Notes under the pieces: model-generated | The model's database searches: none | What the model saw: only the letters and a program-made list of their open reading frames with translations | What the model was told of the DNA's origin: nothing | Shown here: positions 10,391 through 20,270 of the stretch, in pieces | Position numbering within the stretch: the first letter of the stretch is position 1 | Layout of the letters: each line of letters starts with the position of its first letter | Program-made: the position numbers and the translations under genes | Assembly (NCBI GenBank): GCA_016178705.1 | Contig: JACOST010000015.1 | Coordinates: 124,001-188,000 of the forward strand | DNA: 64,000 bases | Source of the DNA: Deltaproteobacteria bacterium | Lineage (GTDB): Bacteria; Desulfobacterota; Binatia; HRBIN30; JACQVA1 | Reading direction: 5' to 3'

Positions 10391-13300
10391 GCCATGTGCG
10401 TTTTTCAGCGATCCGGACACAGAAGACGTGGCGTGGTCAGGTAGCGCTATGGCGGCAACGCTCTACTCTCCGTGCGGTAGGGCACTGCATCGGCGTGCTC
10501 GCACTCTCGACAGTGATCGGTTGCGGCGGCGGAGGGGGCGGCAGCGCTCCGAGTACGCGGGGTGGCCTCACTCTACGCGCCCTGTGGGAACGGCAGAATT
10601 CGGCTGTCGGTTCACAGCTCGCAACGTTTGACGGCGGGACCGAAATTCCTCTTTGTGTTCAGACCGTCGAGGTCCGGGTCGACGGCGACGGGTATACTCG
10701 CCGCAAGTTCGTCGATCCCAATGATCACGAAGCAACGATTGACAATCTGCCGGCCGGGTCGGTGAACGTATTCGTCTTCGGCTACGACGTGCCATTTGGC
10801 GAACCGCCGGATCTCGCGACGGTTGGCATCGCGCCTTGTTATGCAAGTGCGGCCGTGCCGGCTCAGATTACCGCAGGGCAGACCACCGACGTCGGGAATG
10901 TGAACGTCCTATCGCGCCCGTTCGTCACTTCCTTTGTGCCGTTGCCGGGCGAGACTGGGGTGTCGCGTTCGGCGCCAGTAACGTTCGTCGTAGCGACCGC
11001 GAGCGGAGGCATCAGCCGCGACAGTGTGACGATTGCTGTCAACGGTACGGTATTGGTGAATGACGGGCTGCCCTCGCACGGTGCGGACCTCACCGCGTGT
11101 GCCGACGGCAGCGCTTCGCCGTGTGTCGTTCCGAGCCAGAATCTGCATGGTTTCCGCTTCAGCACCTCGGTGAATACGTTCCCCGCCTTCACCACGATCC
11201 CCGTGTCGGTTAGCGCAAACGATACCAACACACCGCCGCGCGCCATCATCCCCGATCCCTATGAGTACCAGTTCACCACCGGCAACGAGATCACGACCGC
11301 GACGCCGACTAATTCACCGACCGGCACGGCGACCGCAACCCCGACCTTGTCGGTAACGCCTCTGCCGACCGCGACCGGTACCGACACTGCCACCGTGACG
11401 CCGACCGATACCGCGACGGCAACGGCGACGGTCGAATCGACTCCAACATCAACGTCAACCGACACCGCCACCGCGACAGCCACTGCGACCCAGACGGCCA
11501 CCGTGACGGCAACCGATACACCGACGCTCACGCCAACGACCACTGAGACGCCAACGTCTACGGAAACCGCGACGCTGACGGAGACGCCGACCAGTACCCC
11601 GAGCGACACGCCAACCACGAGCCCAACGGCAACGGAGACTTCCACCGAGACGCCGACCGGCACAGCGACGGAAACCGCCACCGATACTCAGACCGCGACG
11701 GCGACCGAGACGCCCACGCTAACCCCAACCGGGACGTTTACCGAGACGCCAACCGAAACCGAGACGCCGACCCCAACCGAAACGCCGACGATTACCGCAA
11801 CTCCGACGGCGACGGATACGGAGACGCCGACCGCAACCGCGACACCAACGCCGCTGACCTACATCGTCACGAATCTGGATGACAGCGGCGATGGCTCACT
11901 GCGCGCGGCGATCACCTTGGCCAACACCGATGAATTGCCGAGCCGGATTCTGTTCGCTCAAGATCTCATGGACGGCGAAATCGCACTCGATACGCCGCTG
12001 CCGCAACTCATCGCGGATGCCACTTCGATCGACGGCGCCTTCGGCACGCCGGCGCCGCATATCGCGGTCCTCGGATCGATCGACGCACCGGTCATGACTA
12101 TCGTCGGGCACGGCATTCGACTACGCGGCTTGGCGTTGACCGGTGCGACCAGCGGTGTTCGGCTGGCCAGTGGATCATCTGACGCCCTCATCGCTGGCAA
12201 CTACATCGGTGTCGAACTCGATGGGTCCACTCCCGCACCCAACAGCGATGCCGGAATCGACCTCGACGGATCGGGTCACACCCTTCAGGGCAATACGATT
12301 GCCGCGAACTTGGGTGACGGCATCATCATTCATGACACTGCCAGCGCTGCGACCGTGGTCTCGAATACCATTGGTGCGACGGCTGATCGTAGCGCGGCAG
12401 TCGGCAATGTGGGTGCGGGTGTTCGCGTGTCCGGTCAGATGGCCGTGATCAAAGACAATCTCGTCGTGGGCAACGGCTCGAGCGGCATCGCGCTTGGCGG
12501 AATGGCCGTCCACGACGTGACGATCACCAACAACGACATCGGAGATGAGATCCTCAGCGGCAACGATGGCGACGGCATCACCGTTGAAGCGGCCACGCAC
12601 GTCACGATCGGCGGTGCTGATAGCGGTAACCGCATCCGCGACAACTTCGGCGCCGGCGTGAACATCCTCGGAGCCGGTGCCACCGCCGTGCAGCTCACTC
12701 GTAACTCGATCGTCGCCAACGGTGGTCTGGGCATCGCACGCAGTGGCGGCGCCGAGACCTTGGTGAGCGCTCCGATGCTCTTTGTGACCGGCAATACGAT
12801 CGCGGGCACCGGCTTGGTGAGTGCGGCGGTCGAGTTCTTTGCCACCGGTGTGCCTCCCGATCCGACCGGCGCAGGCGAAGGAGAGTTCTTCCTCGGCAGT
12901 ACCACGGCGGATGACCAAGGCGCCTTCTCGTTCAACTTCGCTCCGGCCGAGGTCACGACCGTGACCGCGACACAAACCGACGCGGCGAACAATACGAGCG
13001 TGTTTGCTGTCAACGTCCAAGTCGCGCCGCCGCCGACTAGCACACCGACGGAGACGCCGACAGAAACCCCGACGGACACGGAAACGCCCACGGCAACCGA
13101 GACCTCGACCGAGACGCCAACCCCGAGCGTGACCGAAACGCCACTGCCGACTGCGACCGATACCGCGACCGCGACTGTCACAGAGACCGCGACCGAGACG
13201 CCGACCGAGACGCCAACGCCAACCGCGACCGAAACCCCGACGGTAACGGAGACTCCCACGGTAACGGAGACTCCCACGGTAACGCAGACGCCCACGCTGA

Positions 13301-15045
13301 CTGAGACCTCCACCGAGACGCCGACGGTTACTGAAACGCCGACCGATACGCCGACGCCGACCGATACGCCGACGGCAACTGACACGCCCGAGGTGAGTCC
13401 CACCGAGACGACGACGGCGACGGTTACCGAGACCGCCACCGTCACGGAGACACCAACCGAGACGGCGACTCCGACGGAGACAGCGACGCCGACAGTGACG
13501 GACACGCCGACGGAGACGCCGACCGCGACGCCAACCGCGACCCCGACGGAAACGCCGACTCAGACCGACACACCGACCGATACGCCGACGCCGACTGCGA
13601 CCGCGACCGACACTGATACGCCAACCGCGACGCCAACCAGCACCGACACGCCGACGGCGACGCCGACGGCGACCGATACGCCTACCGACACTCCGACCAA
13701 CACCGCGACCGCAACGGCCACCGCAACCGACACCGCCACCGCCACCAGTACCGCGACCACGACGGCAACCCGGACCGCGACATCGACGGACACCCCGACC
13801 AACACACCAACGCCGACCGCGACCCCAACGCCATCGGCGGCGGCCTATATCGTGACCAACACCAACGACAGCGGGGCGGGATCACTGCGCACCGCAATGA
13901 CGCTCGCCAACACCGACGGCGTCGCCAGCGCGATCACGTTTGATCCAAGTCTGACGGGTCAGACGATTGTGCTGGCCACCGCACTGCCCGCTTTGAGCGA
14001 AGCCCAGACCACGATCAACGGCGACATCAACGGCGATCTGCAGCCCGATATCCGCGTCGCCGGTACGATGGCCTTCACCGGATTTGTTGTCCAAGCCGAT
14101 CTCGTTGAGCTCCGTGGCTTGGCGATCACCTCGATGTCCGTCGGGATCCAACTGACCTCCACCGCGCACACTGCGGTGATCGCGAACGACTACGTCGGCC
14201 TAGCACTCGATGGGGTGACGGCAGCAGGTAACAACGGGACGGGCATCGTGGTCGGCGGCTCCGGCCATTTGATCGATCACAATGTGATCAGCGCCAACGC
14301 CGTCCACGGCGTTCTCGAAGTCAGCACGGCGAGCAGCGTCACGATCACCGGCAACACGATCGGCGCCACGGCCGATCGCTCCGCGGCACGTGGCAATACC
14401 GGAACCGGTATCTTCCTGCTCGGACGCGCGACCATTGGCGGCACCGCTGCGGGCGCCGGTAACTTCATCATTGCCAACGGCGGTAGCGGCGTCTTCCTGC
14501 AAGCGATCAGCGGCTCGGTCCACGACATCTCGATCCTCGGCAACCAGATCGGCGACCCCGCCGTGGGCGGCAACGGGATCGATGGCATCACCATCGATCT
14601 GGCCACCAATGTGACCATTGGCGGGCTGGCGAGCGGTGCGCCCAATACTATCGCAAACAACGCGGGGATTGGCGTCGCCATCGTCAAACCCAGCACCGGC
14701 ATCGCGGTGCGCGCCGATAGCATAGCCAACAACACCGGCGCAGGCATTCGTCGCAGCGGTGGTGCTGAAACGATCATCGCGAAGCCCGTGCTGAGTAAGA
14801 GCGGAACGCTGCTGACGGGTACTATGGCTGTGGCGAACGCCGCCGTTGATGTATTCCGCACCGACACGCCACCTGACAGCAGCGGCGCCGGTGAAGGGAA
14901 AACGTACCTCGGTACCACCACGGCCAACGGAGCCGGGACCTTCTCGTTCTCGTTGGCGGGCCAAGCGGCCGGGGTGTTCACCGCAACGCAAACGGATGCC
15001 AGCAACAACACCAGTGAGTTCGCGGTGAACATCACGGTGCCATGA
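10369..15045 (+). CDS. Very large lipoprotein with two beta-helix modules and two Thr/Pro tracts
   Basis: The longest frame has 1558 residues. A hydrophobic segment ending in the lipobox VIGC (Cys about residue 51) predicts a lipid-anchored protein. An Ig-like region follows (about 180-305). Then come Thr/Pro/Glu/Asp tract 1 (about 310-494), right-handed beta-helix module 1 starting [15 protein letters not shown] (about 495-885), tract 2 (about 889-1158) and module 2 starting [15 protein letters not shown] (about 1159-1558). The modules are clear duplicates, sharing [12 protein letters not shown]. The start is uncertain: GTG 10369 or GTG 10396, and no ATG precedes the signal segment. It is followed by a Slam-like gene 58 bp downstream, which suggests surface display. 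A structural or adhesive role is inferred. Confidence 0.82.
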   Translation: MQAACFICHVRFSAIRTQKTWRGQVALWRQRSTLRAVGHCIGVLALSTVIGCGGGGGGSAPSTRGGLTLRALWERQNSAVGSQLATFDGGTEIPLCVQTVEVRVDGDGYTRRKFVDPNDHEATIDNLPAGSVNVFVFGYDVPFGEPPDLATVGIAPCYASAAVPAQITAGQTTDVGNVNVLSRPFVTSFVPLPGETGVSRSAPVTFVVATASGGISRDSVTIAVNGTVLVNDGLPSHGADLTACADGSASPCVVPSQNLHGFRFSTSVNTFPAFTTIPVSVSANDTNTPPRAIIPDPYEYQFTTGNEITTATPTNSPTGTATATPTLSVTPLPTATGTDTATVTPTDTATATATVESTPTSTSTDTATATATATQTATVTATDTPTLTPTTTETPTSTETATLTETPTSTPSDTPTTSPTATETSTETPTGTATETATDTQTATATETPTLTPTGTFTETPTETETPTPTETPTITATPTATDTETPTATATPTPLTYIVTNLDDSGDGSLRAAITLANTDELPSRILFAQDLMDGEIALDTPLPQLIADATSIDGAFGTPAPHIAVLGSIDAPVMTIVGHGIRLRGLALTGATSGVRLASGSSDALIAGNYIGVELDGSTPAPNSDAGIDLDGSGHTLQGNTIAANLGDGIIIHDTASAATVVSNTIGATADRSAAVGNVGAGVRVSGQMAVIKDNLVVGNGSSGIALGGMAVHDVTITNNDIGDEILSGNDGDGITVEAATHVTIGGADSGNRIRDNFGAGVNILGAGATAVQLTRNSIVANGGLGIARSGGAETLVSAPMLFVTGNTIAGTGLVSAAVEFFATGVPPDPTGAGEGEFFLGSTTADDQGAFSFNFAPAEVTTVTATQTDAANNTSVFAVNVQVAPPPTSTPTETPTETPTDTETPTATETSTETPTPSVTETPLPTATDTATATVTETATETPTETPTPTATETPTVTETPTVTETPTVTQTPTLTETSTETPTVTETPTDTPTPTDTPTATDTPEVSPTETTTATVTETATVTETPTETATPTETATPTVTDTPTETPTATPTATPTETPTQTDTPTDTPTPTATATDTDTPTATPTSTDTPTATPTATDTPTDTPTNTATATATATDTATATSTATTTATRTATSTDTPTNTPTPTATPTPSAAAYIVTNTNDSGAGSLRTAMTLANTDGVASAITFDPSLTGQTIVLATALPALSEAQTTINGDINGDLQPDIRVAGTMAFTGFVVQADLVELRGLAITSMSVGIQLTSTAHTAVIANDYVGLALDGVTAAGNNGTGIVVGGSGHLIDHNVISANAVHGVLEVSTASSVTITGNTIGATADRSAARGNTGTGIFLLGRATIGGTAAGAGNFIIANGGSGVFLQAISGSVHDISILGNQIGDPAVGGNGIDGITIDLATNVTIGGLASGAPNTIANNAGIGVAIVKPSTGIAVRADSIANNTGAGIRRSGGAETIIAKPVLSKSGTLLTGTMAVANAAVDVFRTDTPPDSSGAGEGKTYLGTTTANGAGTFSFSLAGQAAGVFTATQTDASNNTSEFAVNITVP
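11296..11850 (+). repeat. Thr/Pro-rich coding tract 1 (acidic)
   Basis: About 185 codons of irregular period-2 and period-4 repeats (TPT, TET, TDT, TAT) sit inside the large lipoprotein. Glu and Asp are frequent and Arg/Lys are absent, so the linker is strongly negative. It joins the N-terminal region to beta-helix module 1. Confidence 0.9.
13033..13842 (+). repeat. Thr/Pro-rich coding tract 2 (acidic) with recent 18-bp tandem duplication
   Basis: About 270 codons of TETPT/TDTPT-type repeat separate the two beta-helix modules. The 18-mer at 13243-13260 is repeated exactly at 13261-13278 and again with two changes at 13279-13296, evidence of recent slippage. Charged residues are almost all Glu/Asp until one Arg near the end. 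Confidence 0.9.
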
Positions 15046-15103
15046 GCGCGGCGACTTTTATGCGCACAAGCAATCGCATGACCGGCACGGGGGCAGAGCG
15101 AAG

Positions 15104-16684
15104 ATGACATGCAGGCGGAGGTACTGGGCGGTGACGCTCCTGGTGATCGGGATGTCGCTGCCTCTCGTCGCGCCGGTGTCGGCCAACCAGCGCTCGCAGG
15201 CGCTGTACGCGAAAGGGCTGGTGCCGTTCCACAACGGCAAGTGGGACGACGCCTACCAGTTGTTCGACGAGGCTGTGAAGGCCGATCCGAGCGATGCGCT
15301 GGCGCTGTACTATCGCGGGCTGACGGCGGCGCGCCGCGGTCAACCCACCGTGGCGATCCCCGATATGGAGCAAGCCGCGAAACTGCGTCCGCGCTTGGCT
15401 CATCTCGCGCTCGATCTCGGCATCACTTACTTCGACGCCGGCCAATTCGCCCAGGCCAAGACCTGGCTCGATCAGGCCTACGCAACCGCCGACGATCGCC
15501 TGCGCGCGGCGTTTTTCCTCGGCATGACGTGTTATCGTTTGCGCGAGTTCGACAAGGCCAGCGCGTATTTTGCCGAAGCCGAAAAGGATCCCGAGCTGCG
15601 CGCTAATGCGCACTACTATGCCGGGCTGGTCGCCCTGCAACAGGGGCAAACGGCTGAAGGCCGCAAGCAGATGGAACAGGCCGCGCAAGGCCGCGCCGAG
15701 AGCGAGACCGCCAAGTCCGCGCAGCAATTCCTGTCCGGCGGCAGCGTGCGCCAACCGCCCGCTCCGGGCCAACCGGCAGCGCGACCGTGGTCGGTCTACG
15801 GCGATATGCGCCTGGAGTACGACAGCAACGTCAACCTCGGCCCCAACAATTCCCCGGTGTCGGGCTCCAACACGGGCAAGTCGGATGGCGATGTGGCGCT
15901 CGGTTTTGGCGGCGCGTACAACCTCCTCGACATCGATGTGGCTCGCATCACCGCATCGTACGACTTCTATCAGAGCCTCTTTTTCACCGACAGTGATTTC
16001 AACCTCGAAGCCCACCAATTGCGCCTGCAGGGAACGGTCCCGGCGGGTCCGGTGCAGCTTGGGTTGGCGGGGGCGTATGGGTACTACCTACTCGGCGGCG
16101 ATACGTTTTATCAGGAAGGGGTGGTGACACCGTGGGTGACCATCCCCGAAGGCGAGAGCTTGAGCACGCAGATCTACTATGCCTTCCGCGCTCGCAATTT
16201 CATCCTCAACACCTACAATCCATCTCGCGATGCCACTAATGATGCCGTCGGCATCCGCCAATACGCTCTGCTCGGCGCCGAGGACCGCATCCTCAGCGTC
16301 GGCTACCAGTTCGACAAAGAACTCGTCGAGGCGGCCTTCCTCGCAGATGATGTCACCGGCGTCCGTCACCGGAATTCGTTTCAATACAATGGCAACCAAT
16401 TCGATGTCAGTGTGGAATTGCCGCTGGCCGATGTCGCAACGGCGCGGTTTGCCTACCTACTGCGGTTGGAAGACTACCAGTTCCCCGACCAGTTCGCGGT
16501 GCCCGCCTACGCCTTTCGCCGGCATGATGTTGAGAATCAGATCTTCGCGTCGGTCTTCCGCGACATGACGGACTATCTCCAGCTCGGTTTGACCTACATC
16601 GGCACGTTCAATCAATCGAACATCAGCGACCCGTACCAATACAATCGGAACGTCGTCTCGGTCGGCGCGCGGCTCCACTACTAA
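15104..16684 (+). CDS. TPR plus outer-membrane beta-barrel protein, Slam-like
   Basis: This is a 526-residue protein. Residues 1-28 form a signal peptide ending PVSA, and residues about 30-212 are TPR helices (e.g. LALYYRGLTAARRGQ, NAHYYAGLVALQQGQ). After a Pro-rich hinge, residues about 229-526 are amphipathic beta-strands ending in the C-terminal aromatic RLHY expected for a BAM-inserted barrel. The barrel opens with LEYDSNVN, a motif I associate with DUF560/Slam proteins, which move lipoproteins to the cell surface. TPR-then-barrel order and length also match Slam. It directly follows the giant lipoprotein gene (58 bp) and precedes the FecR gene (18 bp). A generic TPR porin is the main alternative. 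Confidence 0.72.
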   Translation: MTCRRRYWAVTLLVIGMSLPLVAPVSANQRSQALYAKGLVPFHNGKWDDAYQLFDEAVKADPSDALALYYRGLTAARRGQPTVAIPDMEQAAKLRPRLAHLALDLGITYFDAGQFAQAKTWLDQAYATADDRLRAAFFLGMTCYRLREFDKASAYFAEAEKDPELRANAHYYAGLVALQQGQTAEGRKQMEQAAQGRAESETAKSAQQFLSGGSVRQPPAPGQPAARPWSVYGDMRLEYDSNVNLGPNNSPVSGSNTGKSDGDVALGFGGAYNLLDIDVARITASYDFYQSLFFTDSDFNLEAHQLRLQGTVPAGPVQLGLAGAYGYYLLGGDTFYQEGVVTPWVTIPEGESLSTQIYYAFRARNFILNTYNPSRDATNDAVGIRQYALLGAEDRILSVGYQFDKELVEAAFLADDVTGVRHRNSFQYNGNQFDVSVELPLADVATARFAYLLRLEDYQFPDQFAVPAYAFRRHDVENQIFASVFRDMTDYLQLGLTYIGTFNQSNISDPYQYNRNVVSVGARLHY

Positions 16685-16702
16685 CAGCGGGGTGTATGAG
16701 CG

Positions 16703-17629
16703 ATGACGCGGACGTACAGAATTTCGATCGGTCTGCTGCTGAGTGTCGCAGTGCTCGCGGTGCAGGTACGCACGGCCGCAGCGCAAAGCGCCGGAGGGCA
16801 CGAAGTGGCGACGGTTGCTGCCGTGGTCGGCGGTGCCGAGTTGCAGCGCGCAGGTGGCGGAGACTGGCAGCTCATGGTGGTGGGGAGCGGCTTGTTTACC
16901 GGCGACCATGTCCGCACCCGCGCCACCAGCCGAGCCAAGCTGGTGTTCCAAGACGATTCAGTTGTCGATGTCGGCCCCGCCACCGAGATGGTGATCGACA
17001 AAGAAGACTTCAATCAAAGCGCGCGCCAGTATCGGTCAGCGCTCAAACTCGTGACCGGCAAGATCCGGGCGTTGGTGAGCGAGTATTACACCACACCGAA
17101 CTCCCGCTACGAAATCGAGACGCCCACCGCAGTCGCCGGCGTGCGCGGCACTGAGTTCATCGTTGTGTACGATGCGAACGCGGATTACACCGACGTCGTC
17201 GTGATCGAGAACGAAGTCGTGGTCGAGGGCACCCTGGGTGTGGTTGGCGGCACTGTTCGCGTCGGCCCGCAAATGGCGAGCCGCATACAGAAGGGGCGCT
17301 TCCCTTCCGCTCCACGAAAGATCGATGCCGCGTTGCTGCAACAGTACCTCGAAGGACTCGACATCGTTGGTACCGGCGGTCACGACAGTCTCGGCAGCGC
17401 CCACGCCGCAGTGAAGGGGCAATTGCTGTCGCCAACCGACAGCGCAGCCCAAGTTGGGAAGGTCGCCCGCACTGCCACTCGAACCGCGGGCCTGGTTGTC
17501 AACGCTCCCGATCAATCACCCGGCGCCGGCTACTCGAAGGACATCGGCACCAACACCCAACCACTCAACGCGTTCCAGGTCACCCCGCCGGGCAGCGTCC
17601 CAAAGGGTGGCGTCCACGTCGGGTTCTAG
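16703..17629 (+). CDS. Periplasmic FecR-domain protein
   Basis: This is a 308-residue protein with a signal peptide (cut near AAA-QSAGG) and no later membrane helix, so it is probably periplasmic or secreted. The FecR domain spans about residues 33-180, with the characteristic GDHVRTRATSRAKLVFQD and TPTAVAGVRGTEFIV blocks. The last 100 residues are low in recognisable structure. Classical FecR proteins are anti-sigma regulators anchored in the inner membrane, but no sigma factor is nearby. Soluble FecR domains of this type often sit beside TPR and surface proteins, so it may assist the preceding Slam-like barrel. It converges on the exporter adaptor with a 17-bp gap. Confidence 0.85.
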   Translation: MTRTYRISIGLLLSVAVLAVQVRTAAAQSAGGHEVATVAAVVGGAELQRAGGGDWQLMVVGSGLFTGDHVRTRATSRAKLVFQDDSVVDVGPATEMVIDKEDFNQSARQYRSALKLVTGKIRALVSEYYTTPNSRYEIETPTAVAGVRGTEFIVVYDANADYTDVVVIENEVVVEGTLGVVGGTVRVGPQMASRIQKGRFPSAPRKIDAALLQQYLEGLDIVGTGGHDSLGSAHAAVKGQLLSPTDSAAQVGKVARTATRTAGLVVNAPDQSPGAGYSKDIGTNTQPLNAFQVTPPGSVPKGGVHVGF

Positions 17630-17646
17630 CTTCCGCGCGTCCCTGC

Positions 17647-18876
17647 TCAGCCGGCCAAGCGCACACGACCGCCGTCGCGCACAGCGGCATCGTCTGACAC
17701 CACGATTGCTTCACCACCCTTGAGGCCGCTGGTGACGCGGGTGCGATCGCCGACTTCGCCGGCGGTTTCGATCGGCGTGCGATGCGCGCGTTCGTCACTC
17801 ACCACCCACACGAACAGACTTCCCTGCGAATCGCGTCGCACGGCCGCCGCGGGCACCAGCACAGCCGGCTTCTCCACCTCCTGCGCTGTCGCCTCGGCGA
17901 GAAAGGTGATGCGCGCGCTCATGTCGGGCAGCAGGCGCGCGTCGGGCTGCAGGATGTGGACCTCGATGCGCAGCGTGCCCTTCTGCCGATCGACTTGTGG
18001 GTAGAGTTTCACCACCTGTGCCGCGTAGTGCGCGTCGGAAAATGCGTCCGGCGTCACTTGCGCGGCTTGGCCCATATGGACGCGATTGAGGTCGGCCTCG
18101 TTGACGTCGACTTGGGCGCGCATGTCGGTGAGGTTGGCCAAGCGGATCAAGTCGCCGGAACCCGCGAACCCGCCGGGCACGGCGATCTCGCCCACTTCCT
18201 TCAACTTCGCCAACACCACGCCGTCGGTCGGGGCGTGCAGTGTGGTGTACTCGAGGTTGACCTTTGCCTGCGCCAGCTCGGCTTCGATTTGCGCGATGGT
18301 GGCACGCGCCACCGCTGCCTTGTTCTCGAAGACATCGAGTTCTTGTTTCGAGATCACCGCTTGCTGATGGAGGGCGCGGCCGCGCGCCAAATCGGCGTCG
18401 GCCAAGTTGAGGTTCGCGCGCGCGACCGCAAGACCGGCTTCGGTGCGCGTCATTGCGGCACGATAGTCGCGGTCATCAATTTGGACGAGCGGATCGCCTT
18501 TGCGGACGTTCTGCCCCTCTTCGACGAAGTAGTGGTCGATGCGGCCGGGGACGCGGACGCCGATCGATACGTAGCGATCGCCGGTGACGATGTAACCGGA
18601 ACCCGACAGCACCGGGGCCGGCCCGGCTTGGCCCGGAGCCGACATCGTGGCATAGGCGACGGTGACCGTCGGCGCGCGCCCGAGCACGGACCAGGTGCCA
18701 AGCGCGGCGACAGCAAGCAACCCAACGGTCACCGCGATCCAAATGGGACGGCGACGCGTGCCGCTCGGTTTGCGCGGCGCCGGCGGCGCGCCACGATCGA
18801 GTCGCAGCGATTCCAAGTCAGCGCGCAGTCGTTCGTGTCGTTCCGGATTGGGGTTCGCCATCGCCTCAGCACTCAC
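17647..18876 (-). CDS. ABC exporter periplasmic adaptor (HlyD/MacA family)
   Basis: This is a 409-residue membrane-fusion protein. One N-terminal membrane helix (about 47-69) is followed by the lipoyl half-motif GRIDHYFVEEGQNVRKGDPL and a coiled-coil hairpin (about 135-205). The second lipoyl half, VNLEYTTLHAPTDGVVL, and then beta-barrel and membrane-proximal domains complete the fold. It bridges an inner-membrane transporter to an outer-membrane exit. It is last in a minus-strand operon of ATPase, two permeases and adaptor. The start may be ATG 18861 instead of GTG 18876. No TolC-like gene is present in the window. Confidence 0.9.
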   Translation of the reverse strand: MSAEAMANPNPERHERLRADLESLRLDRGAPPAPRKPSGTRRRPIWIAVTVGLLAVAALGTWSVLGRAPTVTVAYATMSAPGQAGPAPVLSGSGYIVTGDRYVSIGVRVPGRIDHYFVEEGQNVRKGDPLVQIDDRDYRAAMTRTEAGLAVARANLNLADADLARGRALHQQAVISKQELDVFENKAAVARATIAQIEAELAQAKVNLEYTTLHAPTDGVVLAKLKEVGEIAVPGGFAGSGDLIRLANLTDMRAQVDVNEADLNRVHMGQAAQVTPDAFSDAHYAAQVVKLYPQVDRQKGTLRIEVHILQPDARLLPDMSARITFLAEATAQEVEKPAVLVPAAAVRRDSQGSLFVWVVSDERAHRTPIETAGEVGDRTRVTSGLKGGEAIVVSDDAAVRDGGRVRLAG

Positions 18877-18903
18877 AAGTCATGCGGAGAAAGTCAACGA
18901 ACA

Positions 18904-18978
18904 GTAGGCAGAGGGCAGCAGGCAGCAGGCAGCAAGACAACCAGAGACCATGAACTAGAGACCACAAACCACGAACCA
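18904..18978. repeat. Low-complexity intergenic repeat between adaptor and permease
   Basis: This spacer holds a GGCAGCA-type tandem repeat (18904-18934), then a degenerate direct repeat built on GAGACCA/ACCACAAACC/ACGAACC (18940-18978). It codes for nothing I can recognise and has no promoter features. Confidence 0.7.
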
Positions 18979-18980
18979 AC

Positions 18981-20156
18981 TCACGCTTTGCGCAGCGCTT
19001 CGATCGGTCGCATGCGCGCGGCGCGCCACGCCGGACCGAAGCCGCCGGCGAGGCCGATCACGACCGCGAGCACCAGTGAGGCGACCAGGTCGTGGCCGGT
19101 GACGCGCAGACTGACGACGTTGGTGGTGAACGTCGCCGCGTTGAACGACACGCCGCCGAGCAGGACCCCGAGGAGGGCCGAGAGCGCGAGTGCGAGCACC
19201 GCGCCGAGCGCGAATCCGATCGCCGCCAGCAGGATCGCCTCCACTTGAAACGCGGAAAGAATCGCCAGCCGCGAAAAACCCAGCGCGCGCAGCGTGCCGA
19301 TCTCGGCGGTGCGCGCTTGCACCGATGCGTACATCGAGTTCGCAGCGCCGAATCCGGCGCCGATGCCGGCGAGCACGGCGATGCCGATCACCAAAACGTA
19401 GAGCGAGTTCGCCGACTCCGACTGCTTGGCGTAGTACTCTGTCTCGCGCTGCGCGTGGAGCGCAAAACGCGGATCATCATCGACCCGGCGCATCAAGGGT
19501 TCCAGCTCGGCTGCCGAGGCCGCCCGCATGCGCAGACCGGAATACGGCGATGGTCGCTTGGCATCGTTGGCCAATTCGCGCACGTCGACCCACACCTCGC
19601 TCTCGAATGACGAGCCGCCGGCATCGAGAATCCCGACGACCTTCCAAGTGCCGTGGCCGAACTGGAGATCGCTGCCGAGCGTCGTGCCGATGTAGCGGCC
19701 AGCCACACCGCGTCCAACTACGACCTCGTGCGCGCTGGGCGTGAACATGCGCCCCTCGGCGATCCGAACACTGCTGTGAACCGCCAAAGCGACCGGCTCG
19801 ACGCCACGCACGAGCACGTTCTCCCGACCGCCGGCGGGGGTGTGGAAGAACGGCTGTACCACCAACTCCGGCGAGGCTAGCGGCTGATCAGCGCTGTCGC
19901 GCGCGATCCCGTCGAAGAAGCGGATGGCTTGATACGCCTCGAGCGGCAACCAACTCGCGCCGTCGTTGTCCGACCCTTTGCGCATCACGATCAGATTCAG
20001 CGGATCGCCGCTCGATGTCACCGTCCGCTTCAGACTGGAGATCAGCCCGAGAAACAGACTGCACGCGATCACGACGAGCGCGATCACACTCGCCGACATC
20101 ACACTGCGCATCGGCCGCGCGGCGACGTTCTTGAAGCTATACGATATCGGGAGCAT
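18981..20156 (-). CDS. ABC transporter permease, FtsX/MacB type (second)
   Basis: This is a 391-residue permease. Residues about 17-42 form the first membrane helix, then a large periplasmic MacB-PCD domain (about 45-250), then three helices, with the FtsX core at about 255-391. The EIGTLRALGFSR coupling motif is present and the protein ends IEALRKA, typical of the family. It is the second of two different permeases in the operon, 114 bp downstream of the first. MacB-type transporters drive substrates through the periplasm by mechanotransmission rather than across the inner membrane. Confidence 0.92.
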   Translation of the reverse strand: MLPISYSFKNVAARPMRSVMSASVIALVVIACSLFLGLISSLKRTVTSSGDPLNLIVMRKGSDNDGASWLPLEAYQAIRFFDGIARDSADQPLASPELVVQPFFHTPAGGRENVLVRGVEPVALAVHSSVRIAEGRMFTPSAHEVVVGRGVAGRYIGTTLGSDLQFGHGTWKVVGILDAGGSSFESEVWVDVRELANDAKRPSPYSGLRMRAASAAELEPLMRRVDDDPRFALHAQRETEYYAKQSESANSLYVLVIGIAVLAGIGAGFGAANSMYASVQARTAEIGTLRALGFSRLAILSAFQVEAILLAAIGFALGAVLALALSALLGVLLGGVSFNAATFTTNVVSLRVTGHDLVASLVLAVVIGLAGGFGPAWRAARMRPIEALRKA

Positions 20157-20270
20157 GGAACGAAGCGAGCCTTCGGCTCGCGCTGATGGCTGATCGCATA
20201 TCGCTGATGGTTCGGATTGTCATCCGGATGTCTCGGCTATCTGCCATACGCCATATGCTATCCGCCGCAG
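20157..20270. repeat. Intergenic spacer with hairpin and degenerate palindromic repeats
   Basis: A 7-bp stem GCGAGCC/GGCTCGC with a TTC loop lies at 20165-20181. It is followed by near-palindromic pieces such as GCTGATGGCTGATCGC, ATCGCTGATGG and GCCATACGCCATATGC. No T-run follows the hairpin. It sits inside the exporter operon, so it may modulate expression of the downstream permease or simply be a vagrant repeat. Confidence 0.65.

Noticed and set aside
12435-13505. Long minus-strand frame rich in VSVGV repeats
   Set aside because: It is the antisense reading of the Thr/Pro tract and the beta-helix coding region; similar frames occur opposite every such tract.
11296-13842. CRISPR or satellite-like array
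   Set aside because: The repeats are codon-phased, have no spacers and encode a Thr/Pro linker.
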